Shown in pieces: positions 28,716 to 37,517 of a DNA stretch of 64,000 bases. The translations under genes were made by a program, and so were the position numbers. Location: NCBI RefSeq assembly GCF_023716465.1, contig NZ_CP092415.1:3325501-3389500 (forward strand), written 5' to 3'. The notes beneath the pieces are model-generated. The model was not told the DNA's origin. It saw only the letters and a list, made by a program, of their open reading frames with translations, and did not search any database. How positions within the stretch are numbered: position 1 is the stretch's first letter; each line of letters opens with the position of its first letter. This DNA is from Flagellimonas marinaquae. Its GTDB lineage: Bacteria > Bacteroidota > Bacteroidia > Flavobacteriales > Flavobacteriaceae.

Positions 28716-29261
28716 TTATTTTGAGTACTTTTCTTTAACCTCTCTTACGTGAGCTCTTGTAAGTTTAGATTTTCCATTCGAATCTAAGCCCCACATAAAT
28801 TTCAAAAACCTCTCTTGTTCTTCGTAAGAGGAATAAATTGTAGTACTATCTGCCAAATCTCTATATAATTGAGCATCAAACTTTCTATTTTTTGTAGCAT
28901 AGTTTTGCAGTCCTAAAGCCCAATCATCAATTTTTTTTCCCTCCAAAGAAATCAATAATTGATTTTTTGAATAATTAGGTGCATCATATAAATAAGATTC
29001 TTTTTCTAATTCTTTAGCCAACTTTTGTTGTTGTTCAATATCTTGTTTAGTCAACTTTCCGTTTCGATTTCCGGAAAATTGTGACTTACTGGCCTCATAA
29101 GTTCCCCAAATAATAGCGATAGCAACAATTAAATATAAACCCCTAACATATTTACTTCCTTTCTTATATGATTCTAGTGAATCTTTCCATCTATCAGTTC
29201 CCATATATTTACCATCATTACTATAACCTGGTTTATTTGGATTCGGTCCTTTAATGTTCAT
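28716..29261 (-). CDS. Hypothetical single-span membrane protein
   Basis: 181 aa. A polar start (MNIKGPNPNKPGYSNDGKYM) precedes one transmembrane helix (YVRGLYLIVAIAIIWGTY, ~39-56) and a helical, charged C-terminal domain. No family recognised. It lies alone between two attC-like elements. Confidence 0.65.
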   Translation of the reverse strand: MNIKGPNPNKPGYSNDGKYMGTDRWKDSLESYKKGSKYVRGLYLIVAIAIIWGTYEASKSQFSGNRNGKLTKQDIEQQQKLAKELEKESYLYDAPNYSKNQLLISLEGKKIDDWALGLQNYATKNRKFDAQLYRDLADSTTIYSSYEEQERFLKFMWGLDSNGKSKLTRAHVREVKEKYSK

Positions 29262-29282
29262 TTACTTTTTAGTTTAAATTAC

Positions 29283-29413
29283 GCATAACAGCTTCGGCTA
29301 TGAGTAGTTGCGGATTTTAAGAAACTACTTTTCGGATTACAATATACTCTTATTTACGCTAAAACCTTTAGATTAAGCACTTAAGCCGCAATTACTTATA
29401 CACCGTGTTGTAT
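29283..29413 (-). repeat. attC-like element 1 (type II)
   Basis: 131 bp from GCATAAC to GTTGTAT. Arms CGGCTATGAGTAGTTGCGG and CCGCAATTACTTATAC pair apart from G-T type mismatches, leaving an unpaired spacer of about 6 nt on one side and 3 on the other. Confidence 0.75.
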
Positions 29414-29424
29414 GCAGTGTTTTT

Positions 29425-30177
29425 TTATGTAGTAAACAATATTACTTCCGTATTAAGTTTATTTTTGTTCAGCTCAATAATTCTATATCCAAATGTTGCG
29501 CTACTAACTTTTATCTCATCGGGTATTTTTTCTACTTGATAAGAACTTGCAGGTGTAATATACTGTCGGATATTACCATTACTTCTTTCATCTTCGAAAT
29601 GATAATGCCCACAGAAAATGACAACATCTTTTTCAAGGTTTTGCAACTCTGTTCTTAGAAGATTTCGATTTTTTAAGGCAAATTGCCTATCTACTTCGGT
29701 GTCAACCCCTAAAATGGGATGATGAATAAAGAGGATGATGTTTTTTTCCGTTAAAAGTTCCTTTTTAAACCAATTAAATTGTTCTTGACTTATGGAGCCT
29801 GAACTTGAGTCTAAAAATAGAAATTTGTAATAATTATACTCTTGACTATAATACAGTTCAGTTTGGCTTTCAACGCCTTCCATGCCGTAGTGATCGACTA
29901 CTTCATCAAAGTAATCGTGATTTCCTAAAGTTATGGCTAGATTATAATTTTGTAGAGATTCAAAAAACCATTGGTTTGCAGTTTTTTCTCCAATATCTCC
30001 TCCAAATACAATTTCTTCTATACCCTTTTTGGAAACATCATTAAGTATTATTTCCCAATTTTTTCGAGCGTCAACGCCCTGGTCAATAGGAAATCGTTCA
30101 TCTAAATGAATATCGGTTATATATGCAATTTTTTTGTTCACAGAATGTGTTATGGTTGTAGTATTGTCATTTTCCAT
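29425..30177 (-). CDS. Calcineurin-like metallophosphoesterase
   Basis: 250 aa with the dinuclear metal motifs in order: DIHLDER (D-x-H, ~17-19), GGDIGEK (GD, ~60), GNHDYFDE (GNHD, ~85), an HHP His near residue 152 and GHYHFED (GHxH, ~195). Belongs to the cAMP phosphodiesterase/Icc-like class; substrate could be a cyclic nucleotide or other phosphoester. Cytoplasmic, no signal. Its first 28 bp overlap the end of pdxH, so the two are translated from one message within one cassette. Confidence 0.9.
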   Translation of the reverse strand: MENDNTTTITHSVNKKIAYITDIHLDERFPIDQGVDARKNWEIILNDVSKKGIEEIVFGGDIGEKTANQWFFESLQNYNLAITLGNHDYFDEVVDHYGMEGVESQTELYYSQEYNYYKFLFLDSSSGSISQEQFNWFKKELLTEKNIILFIHHPILGVDTEVDRQFALKNRNLLRTELQNLEKDVVIFCGHYHFEDERSNGNIRQYITPASSYQVEKIPDEIKVSSATFGYRIIELNKNKLNTEVILFTT

Positions 30178-30725
30178 CCATTACTGGTCTGTTCAAAAAG
30201 TTTTCTTTCGTGTAGCCTACTTGTTTTAAACTCCATAAACTCTATTCTAATCGGTTTAATGTAAATACCTCTCCAGTTTTTTGGCTGCCCAACGTCTTTA
30301 TTTCCTAATGCTGCTTTCTTCTCTTCGAACAGTTTTTGCATATATGGTATATCTTGAATTTCCCGCCCTTGCTCAAAAATAGTAGATACAATCTTTGAGT
30401 CTCTATTCCTTTGCTTAAAGTAAATTTCAGCATCAGGCTTGGGAATTTCTGATACATCTCCTTGTATTCTAATTTGTCTTTCGGTGCACGTCCACCAAAA
30501 TGATAGTGCAGCTTTCGAATGATTTTTAATTTCTCTTCCTTTTCTTGAATCTAAAGGACCCGTAAGTACAAATGATTGGTTCTTAATTTCTTTTAAAGAG
30601 ACAAATCTAGAATTCGGATATCCATCTAATCCAATAGTAGATAAACAACAGGCGGCAGGTAGTTTTAAATTGTTTTGTTCTTTTTCTTCAGAAAACCATT
30701 TTTCAAATAATAATAAAGGGTTCAT
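30150..30725 (-). CDS. pdxH: Pyridoxamine 5'-phosphate oxidase family
   Basis: 191-aa FMN flavoprotein, the oxidase that makes pyridoxal 5'-phosphate from PNP/PMP. Visible family segments: NSRFVSLKEIKNQSFVLTG, KAALSFWW and the C-terminal EFMEFKTSRLHERKLFEQ, which contains the substrate-binding Arg and His (R-L-H). Slightly shorter than E. coli PdxH at the N-terminus. The ATG lies ~20 bp from the TGCATATAC cassette edge. As accessory cargo it may be a second pdxH copy or a PNPOx-like paralogue. Confidence 0.88.
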   Translation of the reverse strand: MNPLLLFEKWFSEEKEQNNLKLPAACCLSTIGLDGYPNSRFVSLKEIKNQSFVLTGPLDSRKGREIKNHSKAALSFWWTCTERQIRIQGDVSEIPKPDAEIYFKQRNRDSKIVSTIFEQGREIQDIPYMQKLFEEKKAALGNKDVGQPKNWRGIYIKPIRIEFMEFKTSRLHERKLFEQTSNGWKMTILQP

Positions 30726-30744
30726 TTGTTATGTATTTCAGATT

Positions 30745-30841
30745 GCATATACGGTCTGGTATAACCGTCAGTTACGGGATTAAAGTTAATTTTTTCGGTT
30801 TAGTACTGGACTAGGGCTTTTCATAGGAGTCATTGTTAGCG
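30745..30841 (-). repeat. attC-like element 2 (truncated)
   Basis: Starts GCATATACGGTCTGGTATAACCG and ends GTTAGCG. The left 70 bp closely match element 3 at 33733, but the right arm CCGTAATTGCGGTTAC of that element is missing here, so it probably folds poorly. Confidence 0.55.
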
Positions 30842-30848
30842 GTAGTTT

Positions 30849-31532
30849 TTATTTCATCTTAAGAGAATACCCAATACTAAAACCATTTCCATTATAAGCT
30901 GGGTTTGATTCTAAAATATTGTAATTTGTTTGATTAAAATTACCATAGCTCAGTCTTAGTTTACTTTTGTTTTTTAGCGAATATTCTAGCCCTAATTGTG
31001 TTGAGTTGTTAAATGTGAAATTTGTTCCATTGTATGGAAATTTTTCAAACCCTGTAAATAAACCTGTTCCATATTCGATAAAAGGACTTAGTCTTTTTTT
31101 TCCGAACAAATACCAACGATAATATGTCATTAAACCAACGCCAAAGCCAAATCTTTGATTTTTTTCTATTAATGGTGATTGGTCTTGCCATTCCTGTATG
31201 TTGAATTCTGCTGATATGGAAAACCAACTAGCAACTCTATGTTCTACACCTATATTTTGATGCCAAACATTTCTTAATCCAAAAGCGTACTCATTATTCA
31301 TTCCAACTCTAGCCGAATAAAAATTTAGGTTTTCATGATTTTTAAAAATCAATTCTTCTAGACTATATGATAATGCTGCTATACCTAAAACACCAATTAA
31401 AGTGCTTCGGTTTGTTAAAGTTGTATGCAAAGTTGGATCAAAACCTGGAATATGTGGCCAATCATTTTTACTCTGTGCATTTATCTTTAAAGAAACTAGT
31501 ACTAGTAAAATAAAAAAAATGTAATTTTTCAT
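30849..31532 (-). CDS. Outer-membrane beta-barrel protein, PagL/acyloxyacyl hydrolase-like
   Basis: 227 aa with a signal peptide (~1-19, ending INAQ) and alternating aromatic strands ending in GFSIGYSLKMK, so a small barrel. The C-terminal NPAYNGNGFSIGYSL segment resembles the PagL-like lipid A deacylase family. In the place where that family has its catalytic His-x-Ser, this protein reads YGNFNQTN, so activity is doubtful. Last gene of a four-gene cassette; starts 6 bp after the EEP gene. Confidence 0.6.
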   Translation of the reverse strand: MKNYIFFILLVLVSLKINAQSKNDWPHIPGFDPTLHTTLTNRSTLIGVLGIAALSYSLEELIFKNHENLNFYSARVGMNNEYAFGLRNVWHQNIGVEHRVASWFSISAEFNIQEWQDQSPLIEKNQRFGFGVGLMTYYRWYLFGKKRLSPFIEYGTGLFTGFEKFPYNGTNFTFNNSTQLGLEYSLKNKSKLRLSYGNFNQTNYNILESNPAYNGNGFSIGYSLKMK

Positions 31533-31538
31533 ACTAAT

Positions 31539-32384
31539 TTATTGATATTTAAAGTGAGTTATTATAGGGTAATGGTCAGAGATATATGGAGCCCCATAAT
31601 TTTTTACGAGTGTCTTATAAGATATCGCTCTTGAATTATTATAAAATATGAAATCAATATTTCTGCTTATTATTCCTAAACCAAAAGCATTGTAAGACTT
31701 ATTATCATCACTTCGTTCTGCAAATCGTTGTGCACTAAAATAATTAGTTGTAATGGGCTCTAAACGAGAATTCCCTATAAGCATATTAAAATCTCCAGTA
31801 ATACAAACTGGCAAACCAGGTTCTGTAATGTCTTGAATTTTTTGAACTATTAATTTGCTCGATTCTTTTTGTGCGGTTTTACCTTTATGATCAAAATGTG
31901 TATTGAATACATAAAAATCTTTATTTTTATTAATATCTCTAAGTTTTGCCCAAGTACATATACGTACATTATTGGCATCCCACCCTAATGATGGGTATTC
32001 GGGAGTTTCACTTAGCCAAAAGTCTCCACTATCAATAAGTTCAACTAAGGTTTCATCATAAAAAATAGCGGCATACTCACCACTTGAATGACCGTCATCT
32101 CTACCTACACCAACATAATTGTAGTTTGGTAAATTGTCATTTAGATACGATACTTGATTGTGTAAGCCTTCTTGAATACCAAATACCGTGGGTTTTACTT
32201 CATTAAGCATAGTTATACAAGATGCTTTTCTATTGCTCCATTTGTTTTCTCCATCCGCAGGTTCATCATAACGCAAGTTGAAAGACATTACACTTAAATC
32301 AGAATCACCCGAAAAATCTTCAATTTCTGTTGGGTTACAACTACTTATTAGAGTAAATACAATTAAAAAGTGAAATACTTTCAT
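31539..32384 (-). CDS. Endonuclease/exonuclease/phosphatase-family lipoprotein
   Basis: 281 aa from ATG 32384, one base past the stop of the preceding gene; a TTG five codons earlier is less likely. Lipobox ISSC (~Cys16). EEP fold: SFNLRYDEPAD near the start, FGIQEGLHNQ (metal Glu), NTHFDHKGKTA, TGDFNMLIGNS and the C-terminal SDHYPIITHF (catalytic Asp-His). Exported EEP proteins of this kind cleave phosphodiesters in lipids or sugar phosphates; substrate not predictable. Confidence 0.9.
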   Translation of the reverse strand: MKVFHFLIVFTLISSCNPTEIEDFSGDSDLSVMSFNLRYDEPADGENKWSNRKASCITMLNEVKPTVFGIQEGLHNQVSYLNDNLPNYNYVGVGRDDGHSSGEYAAIFYDETLVELIDSGDFWLSETPEYPSLGWDANNVRICTWAKLRDINKNKDFYVFNTHFDHKGKTAQKESSKLIVQKIQDITEPGLPVCITGDFNMLIGNSRLEPITTNYFSAQRFAERSDDNKSYNAFGLGIISRNIDFIFYNNSRAISYKTLVKNYGAPYISDHYPIITHFKYQ

Positions 32385-32385
32385 A

Positions 32386-33087
32386 TTATTTAATTTCAAT
32401 TAGAATTACATTTGATGATGGTAATTTGTCATTATTACCATCAAACTGAATACTGTAAACACCTTTTTTTGTGAATTTATATCCATCTAAAAGATTTATT
32501 TTTCCAGTCACAGATTCATTTGGTTTTAATGTAATGTAATCTTCTTCGGTTGGTGGCATTCGTTTAACCACTATGCCACTATATTCAATTTTTTTGTTAT
32601 CAAAAGTTATTTCCATAAACTCACCAGTGAAGCTATTTTCTATTGGTGTTTTCCAAGGTAAAAATGTGGATTTTTCTTTTCCTAAATTTTCAACTTTCAT
32701 TTGAAGCTCCAAAGATTCACCTAGGTTGTAAGAATCTTTCATCATTGAAATAGAACTTACTATTCTTTCTTTTAAATGTTTTTTTGATATAACCTTAATG
32801 TTTTTCGAAATAAGATGAACAGGGTTTATTTTAATTATATCTTCAATTTCCAAGGAAATTATATCTCCTACTTTTAGGTCTACCCAATTACCATTTGCAA
32901 TTGAGATAACAGTTGTGTAAATTTTATTGTTATAATCTTTTACAGTAACTGTCTGTCCATCAATTTCATCTTTTGTATGTATTACTAAATATTCGTTTGT
33001 ATTCAAGTATGCAGAAGTATGCTTGAGAGAGTTACAAGAAATAAACAGAAGAGAGGTAATAACGATTATTAATATTTTTTTTAACAT
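32386..33087 (-). CDS. Hypothetical lipoprotein
   Basis: 233 aa with lipobox FISC (Cys18). A beta-rich body contains an OB-like segment around 30-100 (YLVIHTKDEIDGQTVTVKDY). The second half resembles an immunoglobulin-like intracellular-proteinase-inhibitor fold (SLELQMKVENLGKEKSTFLPW ... YSIQFDGNN). No enzyme motif. Coupled by one base to the EEP gene downstream. Confidence 0.7.
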   Translation of the reverse strand: MLKKILIIVITSLLFISCNSLKHTSAYLNTNEYLVIHTKDEIDGQTVTVKDYNNKIYTTVISIANGNWVDLKVGDIISLEIEDIIKINPVHLISKNIKVISKKHLKERIVSSISMMKDSYNLGESLELQMKVENLGKEKSTFLPWKTPIENSFTGEFMEITFDNKKIEYSGIVVKRMPPTEEDYITLKPNESVTGKINLLDGYKFTKKGVYSIQFDGNNDKLPSSNVILIEIK

Positions 33088-33154
33088 AAAAATCTATCTT
33101 TTTCAAATTTTTGCAAATTTATTAAGACATGATTTTCATCGAATTGACCCAAGG

Positions 33155-33706
33155 TCAAGAAATTTCTTTTCTGATTCTGCTTAATCGTTCAGGAGTGATT
33201 TTTAAATATTTGGCCAATTTAAATAATGGGATGTTATTAAGTAACTCTTGATTATTTTGTAATATTTTAAGATATCTTCCTTTGGTTGAAAGTATAAAAA
33301 AATCTTTTTCTCGCTGAATTCTTTTCATCGTATAACGCATAGACTCATTCAATAAAAAATTTATAACTAAAGGATTTTTATTTGACTTAATAAAGTCTAA
33401 AGGTATTTTAGTTAAAATTGCATCTGTGGCGCATCTTAAAAGAATATCTGAAGGTAAATCATTGTAAAATGAAATAAATGATGTGCCGATTTCCTCTTCA
33501 AACAAAATGTCTATTAAAAATTCGCTCTTATTATTTGAAATTTCGGCTTCAAGAACGCCTTTTTCAATAAAGTAACAGTATTTTTCAACTTGATTATAGT
33601 TCGTAAGAATATGTTCTTTTGAATAGCTTAAAGTTTCAAAATTTCCAAGAAATAATTCTTGTGTTTCTTTGTTGTATTTTTCTATCAAATATTCTTTAAA
33701 TGTCAT
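33155..33706 (-). CDS. Crp/Fnr-family transcriptional regulator
   Basis: 183 aa. Cyclic-nucleotide-binding-like beta roll (~25-115, with the YCYFIEKGVLEAEI segment) and a short C-terminal winged helix (PLFKLAKYLKITPERLSRIRKEIS). It is shorter than Crp and lacks an obvious phosphate-binding RESAL motif, so effector binding is uncertain. First gene of the four-gene cassette 33706-30849; it may regulate the three envelope genes that follow. Confidence 0.85.
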   Translation of the reverse strand: MTFKEYLIEKYNKETQELFLGNFETLSYSKEHILTNYNQVEKYCYFIEKGVLEAEISNNKSEFLIDILFEEEIGTSFISFYNDLPSDILLRCATDAILTKIPLDFIKSNKNPLVINFLLNESMRYTMKRIQREKDFFILSTKGRYLKILQNNQELLNNIPLFKLAKYLKITPERLSRIRKEIS

Positions 33707-33732
33707 TTTTGTTATTGGATTTCTCTAATTAC

Positions 33733-33865
33733 CACCAACGGTCTGGTATAACCATCAGTTACGAGATTAGAGTTAATTTTTTCGGTTTAGTACTGGACTT
33801 TAGCAATTCCGAGTGCATTCGGACGTAGTCGAATCCGCCGTAATTGCGGTTACACATTATTGTAC
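33733..33865 (-). repeat. attC-like element 3
   Basis: 133 bp from CACCAAC to ATTGTAC (a GTT core weakened to ATT). Arms GGTATAACCATCAGTTACG and CGTAATTGCGGTTACAC pair imperfectly. The right arm overlaps the last codons of the GNAT gene. Confidence 0.7.
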
Positions 33866-34320
33866 GCTGGCTTTATTTCCATTTCCATTATTGGTAAATA
33901 TCTGTTTTTTATCGAGCTTTGAAGTCTTCCAACAACCTTAAATCCGGCTCGTGTATAAAAATTTTCGACATTTGGGTCGGCATCAAGTGTGATTTTATCG
34001 TAATCCGTTTCTTCCATTCGTTTTAAAAAGTCATTCAGTAAAATTTTTCCATAACCCTTTCCGATAAACTTAGGTTCTACGAACAAGAAATTCAGTTTGA
34101 CTGTATTTTTATCTTGTGAATTGAATGCGTAAAACCCGATAATTTCGTTCTCAACCGAAAGTTTAAAAACTTGATTCTCGTCAATGTAATCAGAAGTGAT
34201 TGTTAGGTCATCTTTCCATTCCGCAATTTGTTCAGCACCGTAATTCCAAAAGTCTTTTGAACGGATAGTTAAATCAGTTATTTTATTAGCATCAGTTCTA
34301 TGCGCTTTTTTAATTTTCAT
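33850..34320 (-). CDS. GNAT-family N-acetyltransferase
   Basis: 156 aa GNAT fold; transfers acetyl from acetyl-CoA to an unknown amine. The acetyl-CoA loop (motif A) is FVEPKFIGKGYGKILLNDF near residues 84-102, with DADPNVENFYTRAGFKVVG as motif B. Single gene of its cassette; start ATG 34320 sits 18 bp from the AAC core of the next element. Confidence 0.88.
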   Translation of the reverse strand: MKIKKAHRTDANKITDLTIRSKDFWNYGAEQIAEWKDDLTITSDYIDENQVFKLSVENEIIGFYAFNSQDKNTVKLNFLFVEPKFIGKGYGKILLNDFLKRMEETDYDKITLDADPNVENFYTRAGFKVVGRLQSSIKNRYLPIMEMEIKPAYNNV

Positions 34321-34337
34321 CGTTTTGTTCAGCTTGC

Positions 34338-34469
34338 GTAAAACGGTCTAGTGTATGAGTTGTAGCGGGTTTCTACTCACAAACCTTTCGGTTTTGTACT
34401 GACCTTTGTTTTATGTTTATACTTTCGTTTTATCACTTAAACCGCTATTACTTATACACATTGTTGTAA
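34338..34469 (-). repeat. attC-like element 4 (type II)
   Basis: 132 bp from GTAAAAC to GTTGTAA. Arms GTGTATGAGTTGTAGCGG and CCGCTATTACTTATACAC pair well, with spacer GGTCTA opposite AAT. Confidence 0.75.
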
Positions 34470-34476
34470 GGCGTTT

Positions 34477-35319
34477 TTAATCTAATTTTGATGCTTCCCA
34501 TCCTATTATTGCCTTCTTTCTGATTGGATTCCAGCGATAACCACCTGTTTTTCCAGAAGATTGAATTACTCTATGACAAGGAATTAAATAAGCAATAGGA
34601 TTGCTACCAATGGCTGTTCCTACAGCTCTTGATGCTTTGGGTTTTTCAATTTTTTTCGCAATGTCTCCATAGGTAGCCAATTTTCCTTTTGGAATAGTCA
34701 ATAAAGCTTCCCAAACTTTTAATTGAAAATCAGTGCCTTTTAAATGTAATTTTATTTCGTTTAGTTTATCCCAATCATTTAAGAATACCATTAATATTTC
34801 TTGTTGAATTTTGTCTACCTTTTGTTGGTAGTTTGCATTTGGAAAACTATTTATCAAAACCTGTAAAGCCTCTTCTTTATTATCTACAAAAGCAATATGA
34901 CATATTCCTTTTTTAGTAGTGGCAATCAAAATATCACCAAACTGGGTTTCTGCATAACTATAGTTTATATTTAAGCTCTTACCTCCGTTTTTATATTCTC
35001 CTGGTGTCATTCCTTCTATGTTTATAAATAAATCGTGTAAACGACTAGTACCTGAAAGCCCTGTGTCTAAAGCAATATCAAGCAATGTATTTTTATCTTT
35101 TTTAAGTTTGCTTTTTGCATAATTTACACTCAAAAATTGAATGTATTTTTTTGGTGTAACACCAACCCAATCTTTAAACAATCTTTGAAAATGAAAAGAA
35201 CTCATATTTAAATGTTCAGCAATATCATCTAGAGTCGGTTGCTCTTTAAAATGCTCATCTAGATATTCAATAGCTTCTGCTATTTTATTGTAATGATATG
35301 TGTTTTTATTATCTGACAT
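34477..35319 (-). CDS. AraC-type regulator fused to O6-methylguanine methyltransferase (Ada-like)
   Basis: 280 aa. Residues ~10-105 are an AraC/XylS double helix-turn-helix (LDDIAEHLNMSSFHFQRLFK). Residues ~115-280 are an O6-alkylguanine-DNA alkyltransferase with the acceptor Cys in IPCHRVIQSSG and the DNA-binding segment GNPIAYL-like ahead of it. The N-terminal zinc/phosphotriester domain of E. coli Ada is absent, so sensing must differ. It starts 2 bp after the decarboxylase stop. Confidence 0.92.
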   Translation of the reverse strand: MSDNKNTYHYNKIAEAIEYLDEHFKEQPTLDDIAEHLNMSSFHFQRLFKDWVGVTPKKYIQFLSVNYAKSKLKKDKNTLLDIALDTGLSGTSRLHDLFINIEGMTPGEYKNGGKSLNINYSYAETQFGDILIATTKKGICHIAFVDNKEEALQVLINSFPNANYQQKVDKIQQEILMVFLNDWDKLNEIKLHLKGTDFQLKVWEALLTIPKGKLATYGDIAKKIEKPKASRAVGTAIGSNPIAYLIPCHRVIQSSGKTGGYRWNPIRKKAIIGWEASKLD

Positions 35320-35321
35320 AG

Positions 35322-36755
35322 TTAATCTTGATACGCTTTTCTTTCCATATTTAATTCTTCAATTAATTCGTCTATTTCTGTTTCGGTTGTATTGTAATTT
35401 GTAATACAAGCTCTAAATGTTGGAACGTTTTTTATAGGGTAAACCGATATCCAAGAATTTCCTTTAGCCAAAATGTTGTCTAAAATGGTTTTTGTAAAGT
35501 TTACATCAGATTCAAATTGTTGGTCTGTAAAACAAACTACTGGTAATTCGGTACTGTTTTTAATAATCCAATTATTTTCTGTTAGTTTAGTTCTTAAATA
35601 TTCTCCCATTTTAGCTTGATGATTGATTACTTTTTCATAACCATTCCAACCGTAAAATAATAAAGATGAATAGACTTTTAAACCTATAAATCGTCTTGAC
35701 CATTGAATGGAATGTGAGAATGGTTCAACAATTTCTAATTCATTTGCCTCTTTAGGCATATATTCTGTGGTAATTCTAAATGTTTTGTTTAGAATTTCTT
35801 GATGAGAAGTCAAGAATACGCTTGTTCCCATAGGAACAGACATCCATTTATGTGCGTCAAAAGTTATAGAATCCGAAGCAGAAATACCTTTCAGTATATG
35901 TTTTAGATTTGAACTTAAAACAGCTCCTCCACCATAAGCGGCATCAACGTGAAACCAAATATTATGTGTTTTGCATATTTTTGAAATTTCTTCTAAGTCG
36001 TCTATTGTTCCTGTTCCTGTTGTTCCTGCTGTACCAATAACCATTAATGGGCTATGTGTTGAATTATTTAGGTTTTTGATTTCTTTTTCTAATAAATCAG
36101 TGTCTATTTTTAAATCTTTAGTCGTTGGAATTGTTTTTACAAATTCATATCCTAAGCCTACAATTTTCGATGCTTTTTGCACAGAATGATGTGCTTCTTG
36201 AGAACAAAAAATAACAGGTTTTTTATCTAAACCAAACATTCCGTTTTTAGCGAAATCAGGATATTTATTATTTAATGCAGATAATACAGCAGTTAAATTT
36301 GCTTCAGCTCCGCCAGTTGTAAAAACTCCGTCTGATTTTTTTGGATTTAAGCCAAATTTTTCAATAAACTGATTAATTACGTGAGCTTCTACTTCAACGG
36401 CAAAAGGAGCGTGACTCCAAGCTGCTAATTGAGGATTATAAGAAGCGGTTATAAAATCTGCAACAATTCCCGCAAAATTTGCTCGAGGATTAAATAAACC
36501 AAAATATTTTGGATGTGGTGTGTGAACAGAATAATTTTCAAGTCCGTTTATTATATGCTCTATAGCTTTGTTTGGTTCGGTTCCAGAAACTAAATTTTCA
36601 GATTCTATACTATTTCTAATGTCTTGTAAGTTAAGTTCTGGTGTAGTACTGTAATCTTTAGTATTAGTGTAAAAATGCTCTATTTTTTGTAAAACAGTAT
36701 TTAGTATTTCTTTGCGTTGTTTTTCGTCAAAATCAAAATTCATTTTATGTATCAT
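35322..36755 (-). CDS. PLP-dependent amino acid decarboxylase (group II)
   Basis: 477 aa fold-type I decarboxylase of the aromatic-amino-acid/glutamate/diaminobutyrate group. WFHVDAAYGGGAVLS near residue 265 has the PLP-contacting Asp-x-Ala. FDAHKWMSVPMGTSVF near residue 307 has the PLP-lysine. GVFTTGGAEANLTA near residue 145 binds the phosphate. Substrate amine unknown. Start ATG 36755 or the ATG four codons inside. Shares a cassette with the Ada-like gene. Confidence 0.9.
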   Translation of the reverse strand: MIHKMNFDFDEKQRKEILNTVLQKIEHFYTNTKDYSTTPELNLQDIRNSIESENLVSGTEPNKAIEHIINGLENYSVHTPHPKYFGLFNPRANFAGIVADFITASYNPQLAAWSHAPFAVEVEAHVINQFIEKFGLNPKKSDGVFTTGGAEANLTAVLSALNNKYPDFAKNGMFGLDKKPVIFCSQEAHHSVQKASKIVGLGYEFVKTIPTTKDLKIDTDLLEKEIKNLNNSTHSPLMVIGTAGTTGTGTIDDLEEISKICKTHNIWFHVDAAYGGGAVLSSNLKHILKGISASDSITFDAHKWMSVPMGTSVFLTSHQEILNKTFRITTEYMPKEANELEIVEPFSHSIQWSRRFIGLKVYSSLLFYGWNGYEKVINHQAKMGEYLRTKLTENNWIIKNSTELPVVCFTDQQFESDVNFTKTILDNILAKGNSWISVYPIKNVPTFRACITNYNTTETEIDELIEELNMERKAYQD

Positions 36756-36825
36756 TTAATTTTTTGACAAAATTCTAAAATGCTTTTGTGCTGTAGAACC
36801 CGATTCTTGCGGTTTTCTTCTAAAT

Positions 36826-36956
36826 GACTTACGGTCTCGGCTATGAGTAGTTGCGAGGTTTAGCACTTAACTTTGCAAGTACACACCAAACTGAAAATCC
36901 GAGAGGATTTTTAGAAATAGGCGAGAACAAGCAATTACTTATAGCCAATGTTGTAG
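36826..36956 (-). repeat. attC-like element 5 (type II)
   Basis: 131 bp from GACTTAC to GTTGTAG. Arms GGCTATGAGTAGTTGC and GCAATTACTTATAGCC pair except at two positions; an AAAATCC/GGATTTT hairpin caps the middle. Nearly identical to element 6 at 37518. Confidence 0.8.
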
Positions 36957-37504
36957 CCAGTTTTTATTTTTAGTTTATTCCACTTTTCTTTCCACTTTTT
37001 CTTTTCAATTCTATTTTTGTAAATATTCAAATCAAATTTGGGTGTTGGTATTACTAAAAGATTAATTAAATCTTCTAAACCGTAAGGCGCAATATATTCA
37101 ACTTTATTTTTAAAATTCAACCTCACAGCAATAGCAGTTGCAGTTTCTGGCCAAAAAGAAATGGCTTCATTACAATTTTTATATCGTTCGTGTCCATTTC
37201 TGATATGCATTCTCGATTGATTTTTTACAGACCAATTTAGTTTAGGGTTGAGTTTTCTGAGTTTAGTTTCTATTTGAATGTCATAATGTTTAGTCGGATT
37301 TGATTTGTCAAAATGTATTACATCAATATCATTCAATTTAGTCCTGTCTTTTCCGTGTTTTTCATCCCATATTTTATTTCTTACAAAACCTGCTCCAATC
37401 CAACAATCATTTAATTTTAACTCTCGAACTATTGTCAAAGTTTCAATCATCCATTTATCAGATTCAATTATTCTTATGAATTCATTTTCTAATTTGAGGT
37501 TCAT
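36935..37504 (-). CDS. Nucleotidyltransferase family protein (DUF925/NTP_transf_6)
   Basis: 189 aa. GAGFVRNKIWD near residue 38 and NDIDVIHFDK near 62 give the G-S/A and D-x-D pattern of nucleotidyltransferases. The C-terminal PYGLEDLINLLVIPTPKF matches the DUF925 family. Substrate unknown. ATG 37504 lies 13 bp inside the TGGCTACAAC cassette edge and the stop overlaps the other edge, a textbook cassette layout. Confidence 0.87.
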   Translation of the reverse strand: MNLKLENEFIRIIESDKWMIETLTIVRELKLNDCWIGAGFVRNKIWDEKHGKDRTKLNDIDVIHFDKSNPTKHYDIQIETKLRKLNPKLNWSVKNQSRMHIRNGHERYKNCNEAISFWPETATAIAVRLNFKNKVEYIAPYGLEDLINLLVIPTPKFDLNIYKNRIEKKKWKEKWNKLKIKTGYNIGYK

Positions 37505-37517
37505 TTTGTCAAATTGG

